DNA of 7,630 nt, taken from the NCBI GenBank assembly GCA_903934275.1, contig CAIZNF010000568.1, positions 1 to 7,630 on the forward strand, given 5' to 3'. The position numbers and the translations under genes were made by a program. Position 1 is the first letter of the stretch, and every line of letters begins with the position of its first letter. Positions 1 through 6,572 of the stretch are shown piece by piece. Origin of the DNA: an uncultured Nitrosomonadales bacterium (GTDB lineage Bacteria > Pseudomonadota > Gammaproteobacteria > Burkholderiales > Gallionellaceae). The notes under the pieces are model-generated. The model saw only the letters and a list, made by a program, of their open reading frames with translations. It was not told the origin of the DNA and did not search any database.

Positions 1-53
1 ATGTTATTGAATCAGTTAAATATTCAAAAAGTTGCAACTCATGTCTTATATTT

Positions 54-758
54 TTGGAGAATATTATAAAAACATCAAGGCTGGCTATTGGCATGTTTGG
101 TGCGGTTGCATTGGCAGTTTTTTGTGGGGCGGCTTGTGCTGATGGCTTCCCGGAAAAAATCGGCTACTTGATCGACAGTCGCGGCAATGTCGTCAAAAGT
201 TCTTACGGAGAATGCTGGCGAACTGGTTATTGGACACCGGCTATGGCTATTGCAGAATGTGATCCTGATTTGGTGAAGAAGGGAAAGCCCAAAGTGGATT
301 CTCTTGTGTCGGGTGAAACAAAGTCATTCGTTGTTCAAGAGAAGCCCTCAGCGGCTGCAGTGGAAGCCTATTTTAGTGCGGAGACGCTGTTTGATTTCGA
401 TAAAGTCTCAATTGAACCTGGAGCCTTGAAAATGCTGGACGAAAAAATCGTTTCCAGTATGAAAATGCATCCGGAAGTGGTGCTTCTGATAATCACAGGG
501 CACACCGATCGCATTGGCTCAGAAAAATACAATCAGAATTTGTCGGAGCGCCGCGCCAATGCGGTCAAGGCCTATCTGGCGAAACAGGGTGTTGCCACCG
601 AGCGCATGAGGGCGTCAGGCAAAGGTGAATCCGAACAAAATTCGGAAGCAAATACCAAGGAGGCATGTAAAGGCATGAAAGACCAAAAGCTCATTGCATG
701 CTTGCAGCCTGACCGCCGTGTCACCGTTGAGTCGCAAAGACGGATACCTTCCAAATAG
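54..758 (+). CDS. OmpA-family peptidoglycan-binding protein, secreted
   Basis: This is a 234-residue protein if read from the TTG at 54. Residues 1-29 form a signal peptide with basic K6/R9, a hydrophobic core at 10-27 and a likely cut after the ACA at 27-29. A short N-terminal segment at 36-72 (GYLIDSRGN, then GECWRTGYWTP and ECDPDLV) is the one I associate with betaproteobacterial OmpA-like proteins. There is no eight-stranded barrel. Residues 107-227 are the OmpA C-terminal domain: FDFDK, then TGHTDRIGS with D152, then NLSERRA with R167. D152 and R167 match the diaminopimelate-binding pair of E. coli OmpA, and C205/C216 match its disulfide. It probably tethers or senses the cell wall from the periplasm. 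The frame is open to the window's left edge and the start is uncertain: TTG 54 has no ribosome site of its own, and ATG 93 would remove the basic part of the signal peptide. Confidence 0.9.
   Translation: MENIIKTSRLAIGMFGAVALAVFCGAACADGFPEKIGYLIDSRGNVVKSSYGECWRTGYWTPAMAIAECDPDLVKKGKPKVDSLVSGETKSFVVQEKPSAAAVEAYFSAETLFDFDKVSIEPGALKMLDEKIVSSMKMHPEVVLLIITGHTDRIGSEKYNQNLSERRANAVKAYLAKQGVATERMRASGKGESEQNSEANTKEACKGMKDQKLIACLQPDRRVTVESQRRIPSK
56..60 (+). promoter_or_regulatory. Shine-Dalgarno-like GGAGA that conflicts with the canonical start choices
   Basis: GGAGA at 56-60 is the only good ribosome-binding sequence near the OmpA-like gene. It overlaps the TTG candidate start (54-56), so it cannot serve it. 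It lies five bases before an in-frame ATA at 66, and two before an ATT at 63. Starting at 66 would give a textbook signal peptide beginning M-K-T-S-R-L-A. This is a sequence observation only; use of ATA as a start is very rare. Confidence 0.45.
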
Positions 759-893
759 AAATTTTGGCTGGTGTATTTGAAGTTGTGTGCAAGATGCCTT
801 CTCTATTGTGGGCGGAGAATCGTGCGTGAGTTACACGTTAATGGGCATGTTGCCCCTGCCAGCACTCCGAATGATGAAAGCTCTGTAAGCGGC

Positions 894-1018
894 GTTGGGC
901 AAAGCGTGGCGTGCCCAACAAACGAAGATGCCATTCTGGTGCCCGGCCAGCTGTTTCACCAGTAGTTCCATCAAAAGTTTTTTTGCTTTAATGTTGGGCA
1001 CGCCACGCTTTGTCCAAC
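894..1018. repeat. Inverted repeat pair, 26-bp arms, REP-like, in the convergent gap
   Basis: The arms at 894-919 and 993-1018 are reverse complements at 25 of 26 positions; the one mismatch puts T at 1013. They are separated by 73 nt. Each arm is itself nearly palindromic: the left arm begins GTTGGGCA and ends TGCCCAAC, an 8-bp stem around a 10-nt loop. The pair fills most of the 274-bp gap (759-1032) between the convergent OmpA-like and msrA genes. I see no gene in that gap. The GTTGGGC...GCCCAAC type resembles dispersed REP-like elements of Proteobacteria (from memory). No target-site duplication is visible at the outer edges, so a MITE origin is not supported. It could fold in RNA from either side and help separate the two transcripts. 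Confidence 0.75.
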
Positions 1019-1032
1019 TTGTACCCAAACAC

Positions 1033-1644
1033 CTACTCTCCCAGCTTCATACGCCGCACGTAATGGCAGGTATAACCGTGCGGATGCCTGACCAGATACT
1101 TCTGGTGATATTCCTCGGCGCGGTAAAACTCTTTGAACGGCACGACTTCGGTAACGACCTTGGCTTTCCAATCGCCGGAGGCATCCACGGTCTTGATGGC
1201 TTCTTCGGCGGTGCGTTTTTGTTCTTCGCCGAGATAAAAAATTGCCGAGCGGTATTGCGTGCCGATGTCGTTGCCCTGCTGGTTGCGCGTGGTCGGGTTG
1301 TGCATACGAAAAAATTCAAACAACAGATGGCGATAGGTGAGCTGTTTGGGATCAAATACGATCTTCAGCGATTCGGCATGGCTGGTGCGTCCGGTCTTCA
1401 CTTTCTCGTAGGTTGCGTCCGGTGCGCTTCCGCCGGTGTAGCCGACCTCTGTTGCCAGCACGCCGGGAATATCTCGCACCAGTTCTTCCATGCCCCAGAA
1501 GCAGCCGCCTGCGAGGTATGCGGTTTGTTGTTTGGCTTGGTCAATAGTTGGCATGGCTGCCCCTGTCGGTTGCGCAAAAGTCGTGGCTATAATCAGGGTG
1601 GCGATAGAAAAAACGAGTGGCAAAGTATTATATTTGTCATCCAC
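1033..1644 (-). CDS. msrA: Peptide-methionine (S)-S-oxide reductase MsrA
   Basis: MsrA reduces methionine-S-sulfoxide in proteins, repairing oxidative damage with thioredoxin-type electron donors. The 203-residue product has the family signature GCFWG at 47-51 with catalytic C48. It also has GYTGG at 68-72, HAE at 89-91, NDIGTQYRS at 125-133 (D126, Y131) and C193 in GYTCH as a likely resolving cysteine. From the GTG at 1644 the N-terminus has a hydrophobic stretch at about 8-24 that looks like a signal peptide, suggesting a periplasmic enzyme. A second possible start, the ATG of residue 31, has AGGGG five bases upstream and would give a cytosolic form. The gene overlaps the smpB stop by 8 nt, which implies translational coupling in a leftward smpB-msrA operon. 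Confidence 0.95.
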   Translation of the reverse strand: MDDKYNTLPLVFSIATLIIATTFAQPTGAAMPTIDQAKQQTAYLAGGCFWGMEELVRDIPGVLATEVGYTGGSAPDATYEKVKTGRTSHAESLKIVFDPKQLTYRHLLFEFFRMHNPTTRNQQGNDIGTQYRSAIFYLGEEQKRTAEEAIKTVDASGDWKAKVVTEVVPFKEFYRAEEYHQKYLVRHPHGYTCHYVRRMKLGE

Positions 1645-2089
1645 GCCGTAATTTTTTCATGGCTTGTTGCGCTTCCATCTTTCCTTCGCGTTCTTTTTCG
1701 GTCGCTCTTTTGTCGTGTTGTTTCTTGCCTTTTGCCAGGCCGATCTCCAGTTTGACGAGCCCGTTTTTGTAGTGCATATCCAGCGGCATCAGGGTGTAGC
1801 CTGCACGCTGTACCTTGCCGATGATTTTGTCGATTTCCTGCTTGTGCAGCAACAGTTTGCGGGTGCGTACCGGGTCTGGGTGGATATGCGTGGAAGCGTT
1901 CAGCAGCGGACTGATGTGGGAGCCGAACAGGTACAGCGCGCCGTCTTTTACGGTGACATAGGCTTCCTTGAGTTGCGCCCGTCCGGCGCGTATGGCCTTG
2001 ACTTCCCAGCCTTCCAGCATGATGCCGGCTTCATATTTATCCTCGATGAAGTATTCGTGGTAGGCTTTTTTGTTTTGTATGATGCTCAT
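1637..2089 (-). CDS. smpB: SsrA-binding protein SmpB (trans-translation)
   Basis: SmpB binds tmRNA and delivers it to stalled ribosomes so that truncated proteins are tagged and the ribosome is released. The 150-residue product is close to the usual 150-160. It shows the N-terminal block [16 protein letters not shown] at 7-22, [10 protein letters not shown] at 27-36, the central OB-fold barrel, and the basic tail [11 protein letters not shown] at 118-128. The tail enters the mRNA channel as a codon mimic, and its DKR is at 126-128. The ATG at 2089 fits the family N-terminus; its Shine-Dalgarno sequence is weak. The gene is divergent from ratA across a short gap, the classic smpB/ratA arrangement, and is followed by overlapping msrA. 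Confidence 0.97.
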   Translation of the reverse strand: MSIIQNKKAYHEYFIEDKYEAGIMLEGWEVKAIRAGRAQLKEAYVTVKDGALYLFGSHISPLLNASTHIHPDPVRTRKLLLHKQEIDKIIGKVQRAGYTLMPLDMHYKNGLVKLEIGLAKGKKQHDKRATEKEREGKMEAQQAMKKLRRG

Positions 2090-2119
2090 TAACAGGTGAG
2101 TTTTGCGGTGTGTTCGGCT

Positions 2120-2125
2120 ATTCTA
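2120..2125 (-). promoter_or_regulatory. Possible -10 element for smpB
   Basis: On the minus strand the smpB/ratA gap contains TAGAAT (2125 down to 2120), a 5-of-6 match to TATAAT. It sits about 30 nt before the smpB start. No convincing -35 box lies at the right distance: TGAAGT at 2149-2144, 18 nt upstream, is a poor match. This is a weak candidate. Confidence 0.2.
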
Positions 2126-2157
2126 CCAGCCTTTGGTTTTGCAACTTCAGGCTGGCA

Positions 2158-2595
2158 ATGGCGTTAGTAGAAAAAACGGTACTGGTTCCGCACAGCGCGG
2201 AGCAAATGTTCAACTTGGTTGATCGCGTGGAAGATTACCCGCAATTCCTGCCCTGGTGCGGTGGATCGAGTGTATCCAGGCTGGATGACACGATGCTACA
2301 CGCCACGGTGCATATCGATTATCACCACATCAAGCAGCACTTCACAACTGAAAACGTGCGCACTCCGCCGCATCAGATCGATCTGACTTTGCAGCAAGGG
2401 CCGTTTCAGCATCTGGACGGTCATTGGCGGTTTATCCCGTTGGGTGATTCAGCCTGTAAAATAGAATTCCGTTTGCACTATGAGTTTTCCAGCAAGCTGT
2501 TGGAAAAACTGGTCGGACCGGTGTTTCATTACATTGCCAACAGTTTTGTGGATGCTTTTATCCATCGTGCAGAAAAGGTTTATACGAATACATGA
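2158..2595 (+). CDS. ratA: RatA/PasT-like START (Coq10) family protein
   Basis: Members of this family have a START/Coq10 helix-grip fold. E. coli RatA is reported to interfere with 50S/30S association, while Coq10 homologues bind ubiquinone and support respiration, so the cellular role is debated. The N-terminal MALVEKTVLVPHSAEQMF and the motif YPQFLPWC at 27-34 are diagnostic. The last 35 residues form the long C-terminal helix that closes the lipid cavity. Starting at ATG 2158, six bases after AGG (2149-2151), gives 145 residues, the normal length; the frame extends to a GTG at 2110, but that would add 16 unrelated residues. It is divergent from smpB. The rnfH gene that often follows ratA is absent: 2596-2719 holds no recognisable gene. 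Confidence 0.93.
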   Translation: MALVEKTVLVPHSAEQMFNLVDRVEDYPQFLPWCGGSSVSRLDDTMLHATVHIDYHHIKQHFTTENVRTPPHQIDLTLQQGPFQHLDGHWRFIPLGDSACKIEFRLHYEFSSKLLEKLVGPVFHYIANSFVDAFIHRAEKVYTNT

Positions 2596-2719
2596 GCGGA
2601 AAAATTGATGGGAGCATGTAAAAATTCAGAGTTCGCTCAAATGCGGGGTGCGGGAAAAATTGCGCCACGCCGCAAGTGCGCCGAAGAAAAAATGATGGAG
2701 AAGAGCTGCGGCGAGGCAA

Positions 2720-3586
2720 ATGCAGGAATCCATGCTTGACCATGATTTACATTGCCATTCCAGCATTTCAGACGGTACGCTCGCTCCTGCCGAGCTGGTG
2801 CATCGCGCCGCCGAGCGCGGCGTGAAGGAGTTGGCGCTGACCGATCACGATGACATGGACGGATTGGATGAAGCGCGCGCAGCTGCCGCGCAGCATGGTA
2901 TGACCTTCATCAACGGTGTGGAAATTTCCGTGACGTGGCGCACGCATACCGTGCATATTGTCGGATTGAACATTAACCCCGATTATCAGCCGCTGGTGGA
3001 AGGGTTGCGCAGTGTGCGCAGCGGACGCGGCGAGCGCGCCCGAAAAATGGCCGAAGAGCTGGCTAAGGCCGGCATCGGGGGAACGCTGCAAGGCGCATAT
3101 CAATATGCGGGAAACTCGAACATGATCGGACGCGCCCATTTTGCGCGCTATCTGGTCGAAGCCGGGCATTGCAAGGACGTGAAGAGCGTGTTCAACCGTT
3201 ATCTGGCGAAGGGCAAGACGGGCTATGTTTCGCATAGATGGGCGGCGCTGGCCGATGCCATCGGCTGGATTCTCGGCAGCGGCGGCGTGGCGGTGCTGGC
3301 GCATCCCGGTCGCTATATGGTGGGGCGCAGCAGCATGGGCAAGAAGACCATGCACGAATTGCTGACTGAGTTTACCGGATGCGGCGGGCAGGCAATCGAG
3401 GTGGTGAGCGGAAGCCACACGCCGGAGCAGTATGCCGAGTTTGCGCGTTATGCCGCAGAATTTAATTTGTTGTGTTCGTGCGGTTCGGATTTTCACGGCC
3501 CGGGCGAGAGCTATCGGGACATGGGGCGGTTGCCGGATTTTCCGCTGGGTTGCAAGCCTGTGTGGCAGGCATGGGAGGGGCGTTGA
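2720..3586 (+). CDS. rnm: PHP-domain RNase AM / 3',5'-nucleotide phosphatase (YciV/TrpH)
   Basis: E. coli YciV (RNase AM) trims 5' ends of rRNAs and other short RNAs, and family members also dephosphorylate 3',5'-nucleoside bisphosphates. The 288-residue product matches the family length and carries the PHP metal ligands in order. These are DLHCHSSISDG (H11, H13, D18), TDHDD (D42-D44), GVEIS (E68), HTVHIVG (H76/H79), AHPGRY (H195) and GSDFHGP (D257, H259). It should act in the cytosol with a trinuclear metal centre. Either ATG 2720 or ATG 2732 could start translation: GAGG at 2713-2716 is only 3 nt from the first, and AGGA at 2724-2727 is 4 nt from the second. The second fits the family N-terminus (M-L-D-H-D-L-H) equally well. 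yciO follows after a 184-nt gap; the two genes are also linked in enterobacteria. Confidence 0.93.
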   Translation: MQESMLDHDLHCHSSISDGTLAPAELVHRAAERGVKELALTDHDDMDGLDEARAAAAQHGMTFINGVEISVTWRTHTVHIVGLNINPDYQPLVEGLRSVRSGRGERARKMAEELAKAGIGGTLQGAYQYAGNSNMIGRAHFARYLVEAGHCKDVKSVFNRYLAKGKTGYVSHRWAALADAIGWILGSGGVAVLAHPGRYMVGRSSMGKKTMHELLTEFTGCGGQAIEVVSGSHTPEQYAEFARYAAEFNLLCSCGSDFHGPGESYRDMGRLPDFPLGCKPVWQAWEGR

Positions 3587-3604
3587 ACCTGGGAAATGCA
3601 GTTG

Positions 3605-3731
3605 TCCGCAGATTACGCAGATTTCCGCCGATTAAACAACAGGCAACATTGAGCCGTCGGCTCACCTATTGGGTTGTTGGGCACACTCCGCAACTGACTG
3701 AAAATCTGCGTTAATCTGCGTAATCTGCGGA
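3605..3731. repeat. Inverted repeat with AATCTGCG units between rnm and yciO
   Basis: The outer 19 nt of the arms (3605-3623 and 3713-3731) are perfect reverse complements. Extended to 29 nt (3605-3633 and 3703-3731) they match at 26 positions. The right arm contains three direct copies of AATCTGCG, starting at 3703, 3713 and 3722. The 69-nt interior includes a small GAGCC-GTC-GGCTC hairpin at about 3651-3663. The whole element occupies most of the 184-nt rnm-yciO gap, which holds no gene. Repeats built from TCTGCG/CGCAGA units are a known dispersed type in bacteria (from memory). There is no U-rich tail marking it as a terminator. Confidence 0.75.
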
Positions 3732-3770
3732 TTAAACGCTTTTGAAGATTGATATTTTACGAACACATAA

Positions 3771-4400
3771 ATGTCGCAATTTTTCACGATACACCCAGAC
3801 AACCCCAACCCGCGCCTGATCCGCCAGGCGGCGGCGGTGCTGCGCGAGGGCGGCATCGTGGTGTATCCCACCGATTCCTGCTACGCGCTGGGCTGCCATC
3901 TGGGCGACAAGGACGCCGTGACGCGTATCCGCCAGATACGCCAGCTGGACGAACAGCACTACCTTACGCTGATGTGCCGCGATCTGTCGGAAATTTCGCG
4001 CTATGCGCATGTGGACAACAGTAAATTTCGTTTGTTGAAAAGCAATACGCCGGGCAGTTACACTTTTATACTGGAAGCAACCAAGGAGGTGCCGAAACGA
4101 TTGCAGCATCCCAAGCGCAGCACCATCGGCATCCGCATTCCCGCTCACCCGGTAGCGTTGGCGTTGCTGGAGGAGTTGGGCGAACCGATGTCCAGTTCCA
4201 CGCTGATATTGCCGGACGAAAAATGGCCGCTGAACGATGCCGAACGGATTCGCGAATTACTGGAAAAGAAAGTCGAGCTGGTAATTGACGGCGGAGCGGT
4301 GGGGTCGGATTTCACCACTGTGATCGATTTGACGGGTGGTGCACCGGTTTTGCTGCGCCGTGGTATGGGCGACATCACGCCTTTTGGAATTGAATTGTAG
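3771..4400 (+). CDS. yciO: YciO, Sua5/YrdC/YwlC-family protein
   Basis: YciO is a paralogue of TsaC/Sua5, the enzymes that make threonylcarbamoyl-AMP for tRNA t6A. YciO itself is not firmly tied to that job. The 209-residue product is close to E. coli YciO over its whole length. It starts MSQFFTIHPDNP, then has YPTDSCYALGC at 32-42, LMCRDLSE at 67-74, TPGSYTFIL at 93-101, STIGIRIP at 117-124 and EPMSSSTL at 138-145. It ends with the short GMGDITPFG close and no extra Sua5 C-terminal domain. These are the nucleotide-binding cleft segments of the YrdC fold, which should act in the cytosol. The ATG at 3771 fits the family N-terminus exactly, although no good Shine-Dalgarno precedes it. The stop codon abuts a palindromic repeat. 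Confidence 0.95.
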   Translation: MSQFFTIHPDNPNPRLIRQAAAVLREGGIVVYPTDSCYALGCHLGDKDAVTRIRQIRQLDEQHYLTLMCRDLSEISRYAHVDNSKFRLLKSNTPGSYTFILEATKEVPKRLQHPKRSTIGIRIPAHPVALALLEELGEPMSSSTLILPDEKWPLNDAERIRELLEKKVELVIDGGAVGSDFTTVIDLTGGAPVLLRRGMGDITPFGIEL

Positions 4401-4436
4401 GTCGGGTTTTACCCGGCATGTCGGGCAAAGCCCGAC
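4401..4436. repeat. REP-like double palindrome directly after the yciO stop codon
   Basis: This is two adjacent hairpins: 4401-4417 (GTCGGGT-TTT-ACCCGGC) and 4420-4436 (GTCGGGC-AAA-GCCCGAC). Each has a 7-nt stem with a 3-nt loop. The first stem contains a G-T type mismatch; the second is perfect. The two halves are also near reverse complements of each other (15 of 17), so a larger cruciform is possible. The element begins at the base after the yciO TAG. It lies 34 nt before the M50 gene, where a stable 3' structure could protect or attenuate the transcript. It belongs to a common REP-like type (recalled, not searched). Confidence 0.75.
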
Positions 4437-4470
4437 GAAAATTCTACGAAATTATGGAATCAAAAATTAA

Positions 4471-5118
4471 ATGCAAACCGAACAATTAATTCAAACTGTT
4501 TCTCTCGCCGCCATACCGATCCTGTTTGCCATCACCTTGCACGAAGCGGCGCACGGTTATGTGGCGCGCCATTTCGGCGATATGACCGCCTACCAGCAGG
4601 GGCGCATCAGCCTGAACCCGTTGCGCCACATCGATCCGGTCGGCACAGTTCTGTTCCCGTTGCTTACCCTGTGGCTGGGCGGCATCCTATTTGGCTGGGC
4701 CAAGCCGGTGCCGGTCAACTTCAGTGCGTTGCGCAATCCAAAAAAAGATATGTTGTGGGTGGCGGTTGCCGGGCCAGCCTCAAATTTATTCATGGCACTG
4801 GGCTGGGCATTATTCTATAAAATGGCGTGGCTATTTCCGGGAAGTTATTTTTCCGAGCCGCTGATGGGTATGGCCGAATGGGGAATCAGGATCAATGTGG
4901 TGCTGATGGTGTTGAATATGCTGCCGCTGCCTCCGCTGGATGGCGGGCGCGTGGCGGTCAGCCTGCTGCCGCACCGCCAGGCATACCAATTGGCAAAGAT
5001 CGAACCGTACGGCATGTTCATCCTGATTTTCCTGGCGGTCACGCCAGTGTTAAGCTCGATACTTTCGCCATTGGTGAATTTGACGTTTAAATTGATTTCG
5101 TTGTTATTTGGGCTTTGA
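4471..5118 (+). CDS. Minimal site-2-protease-type M50 membrane metalloprotease
   Basis: This is a polytopic zinc protease of family M50, the class that cleaves substrates within the membrane. The product is 215 residues, the compact form without PDZ or CBS domains. Transmembrane helix 1 carries HEAAH (H24, E25, H28), the zinc site. GPASN at 101-105 precedes a membrane segment, and LPLPPLDGGR at 151-160 supplies the third zinc ligand D157. Further hydrophobic segments lie at about 58-78, 94-120, 138-155 and 178-213. Substrates are not known for this subfamily, and nothing nearby looks like an anti-sigma factor. The ATG at 4471 has only a distant GGA (4456-4458) upstream. Five bases separate its stop from the trpS start, and the pair is probably cotranscribed. 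Confidence 0.93.
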   Translation: MQTEQLIQTVSLAAIPILFAITLHEAAHGYVARHFGDMTAYQQGRISLNPLRHIDPVGTVLFPLLTLWLGGILFGWAKPVPVNFSALRNPKKDMLWVAVAGPASNLFMALGWALFYKMAWLFPGSYFSEPLMGMAEWGIRINVVLMVLNMLPLPPLDGGRVAVSLLPHRQAYQLAKIEPYGMFILIFLAVTPVLSSILSPLVNLTFKLISLLFGL

Positions 5119-5123
5119 GAATT

Positions 5124-6326
5124 ATGTTTGCTGATCGAGTGTTATCAGGAATGCGCCCCACCGGAAGTTTGCATCTGGGGCATTACCATGGTGTGTTGAA
5201 AAACTGGGTGCAGATGCAGCATGAATACGAATGCCTGTTCTTCGTGGCCGATTGGCACGCGCTGACCACGCATTACGACACGCCGCAAATTATCGAACAA
5301 AGCGTGTGGGATATGGTCGTTGATTGGTTGGCGGCGGGGGTCGACCCCGCCAACGCCACACTGTTCATCCAGTCGCGCGTACCGGAACATGCCGAGCTGC
5401 ATTTGCTGCTGTCGATGATTACGCCGCTGGGCTGGCTGGAACGCGTGCCGACCTACAAAGATCAGCAGGAAAAACTTTCCGAGAAGGACTTGAGCACTTA
5501 CGGCTTCCTCGGCTACCCGTTGCTGCAAAGTGCGGACATCCTGATTTATCGCGCCACACAGGTGCCGGTGGGCGAGGATCAGGTGCCGCATATCGAATTC
5601 ACCCGCGAGATCGCGCGCCGCTTCAATCACATCTACGGGCGCGAGCCCGGCTTTGAGGAAAAGGCCAAGGCTGCAATCAAAAAACTTGGCGGAAAAAAAG
5701 CCAAGTTGTATGACGAACTGCGCACACGTTATCAGGAGCAGGGTGATGATGAGGCATTGGAGTCGGCCAAATCCTTGCTGGACGAGCAGCAGAGCCTGAG
5801 CCACGGCGACCGTGAGCGCCTGTTTGGCTATCTGGAAGGCGGAGGCAAAATGATTTTATCCGAGCCGCGAGCGATGCTCACCGCCGCCTCTAAAATGCCC
5901 GGTCTGGACGGGCAAAAAATGTCCAAGTCTTACGATAACACCATCACGTTGCGCGAGGATGAAGCCAGCGTCAGCAAAAAAATTCGCACCATGCCGACCG
6001 ATCCGGCGCGTATTCGTCGTACCGATGCAGGCAATCCCGACAAATGCCCGGTGTGGCAGTTGCATCAGGTGTATTCCAATGAGCAGACTAAACAATGGGC
6101 TATGCAGGGCTGCAAGAGTGCCGGTATCGGCTGTATCGAATGCAAGCAACCGGTGATCGACGCGGTACTCGAAGAGCAACGCCCGATGCGCGAACGCGCG
6201 CAACTGTATCTGGATGACCCGTCGCTGGTCCGCAATATCATCGCCGACGGCTGCGAAAAGGCACGCAAACTGGCCTCGGAGACCATGCGTGATGTGCGCG
6301 AGGCGATGGGGCTGAGCTATACTTGA
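5124..6326 (+). CDS. trpS: Tryptophanyl-tRNA synthetase, long form with four-Cys motif
   Basis: TrpRS charges tRNA-Trp with tryptophan in the cytosol. Counting from ATG 5124 (400 residues), the class I signatures are TGSLHLGHY with HLGH at 17-20, PVGEDQ at 148-153 and KMSKS at 265-269. It is about 65 residues longer than E. coli TrpRS (334). The extra length is mainly a charged insertion at about 174-250, between the GREPGF block and the KMSKS loop. This long form is usual in betaproteobacteria, as far as I recall. C308, C330, C337 and C340 form C-x21-C-x6-C-x2-C in the anticodon-side C-terminal domain. ATG 5124 is preferred over the TTG at 5115; GAG at 5117-5119 lies 4 nt upstream. It follows the M50 gene by 5 nt, and hicB starts 24 nt after its stop. 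Confidence 0.97.
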   Translation: MFADRVLSGMRPTGSLHLGHYHGVLKNWVQMQHEYECLFFVADWHALTTHYDTPQIIEQSVWDMVVDWLAAGVDPANATLFIQSRVPEHAELHLLLSMITPLGWLERVPTYKDQQEKLSEKDLSTYGFLGYPLLQSADILIYRATQVPVGEDQVPHIEFTREIARRFNHIYGREPGFEEKAKAAIKKLGGKKAKLYDELRTRYQEQGDDEALESAKSLLDEQQSLSHGDRERLFGYLEGGGKMILSEPRAMLTAASKMPGLDGQKMSKSYDNTITLREDEASVSKKIRTMPTDPARIRRTDAGNPDKCPVWQLHQVYSNEQTKQWAMQGCKSAGIGCIECKQPVIDAVLEEQRPMRERAQLYLDDPSLVRNIIADGCEKARKLASETMRDVREAMGLSYT

Positions 6327-6350
6327 GCAGATTTTACGGAGGGCGGGGAT

Positions 6351-6572
6351 ATGAATTACCAATTTACGGCAGTCATCGAGCGCGAGGGTGATGGATATGC
6401 TGCACTTTGCCCAGAGTTGGATGTTGCCAGCCAGGGAGATACAGTTGATCAGGCGCGCAACAATCTGCGCGAGGCGGTTGAATTATTTTTGGAATGCGCC
6501 GCCCCGGAAGAAATTAACGGGCGTTTGCATAACGAGGTTTATGTTACGCGCCTAGAGGTTGCGGTTGCCTAA
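6351..6572 (+). CDS. hicB: HicB-family antitoxin (short form)
   Basis: HicB antitoxins bind and neutralise the HicA mRNA interferase. The 73-residue protein is essentially one HicB domain with a partial RNase H-like fold. It begins MNYQFTAVIEREGDGYAALCPELDVASQG, followed by the helix TVDQARNNLREAVELFLE and the end VYVTRLEVAVA. The C-terminal helix-turn-helix or ribbon-helix-helix DNA-binding domain of longer HicB proteins is missing, so autorepression cannot be assumed. A strong ribosome site, GGAGGG at 6338-6343, lies 7 nt before the ATG. The gene order is antitoxin first. The end overlaps hicA by 8 nt. It lies 24 nt after trpS, so it may be transcribed from the trpS promoter. Confidence 0.92.
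   Translation: MNYQFTAVIEREGDGYAALCPELDVASQGDTVDQARNNLREAVELFLECAAPEEINGRLHNEVYVTRLEVAVA
6555..6558 (+). promoter_or_regulatory. Ribosome-binding site that decides the hicA start
   Basis: GAGG at 6555-6558 lies inside the hicB coding region. It is immediately next to one TTG (6559) and 6 nt before a second TTG (6565). The second spacing is normal and gives the family N-terminus MPKLxVLSG, so TTG 6565 is taken as the hicA start. Confidence 0.6.

Noticed and set aside
936..984. Possible rho-independent terminator: CTGGTG/CACCAG stem followed by a seven-T run
   Set aside because: The stem is only 6 bp with a 15-nt loop, and the T-run begins about 15 nt after the stem, too far for an intrinsic terminator.
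894..1018. The inverted repeat pair as a MITE with terminal inverted repeats
   Set aside because: No target-site duplication is visible outside the arms, and each arm is itself palindromic, which fits a REP doublet better.
831..1028. Minus-strand frame of 65 codons spanning the inverted repeat between the OmpA-like gene and msrA
   Set aside because: Most of its sequence is the repeat pair and its spacer, it lacks a convincing ribosome site, and I recognise no family.
895..1755. Long open frame of 286 codons on the plus strand
   Set aside because: It runs antisense through msrA and into smpB, both of which have clear family motifs. It has no recognisable domain and begins inside the inverted repeat.
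2596..2719. 124-nt gap between ratA and rnm, where rnfH is often found
   Set aside because: No open frame resembles RnfH. A GC-rich imperfect hairpin near 2643-2673 has no T-run, so nothing can be called here.
2768..3496. 242-codon minus-strand frame opposite rnm
   Set aside because: It is the antisense shadow of a GC-rich gene whose plus-strand product has a full set of PHP metal ligands.
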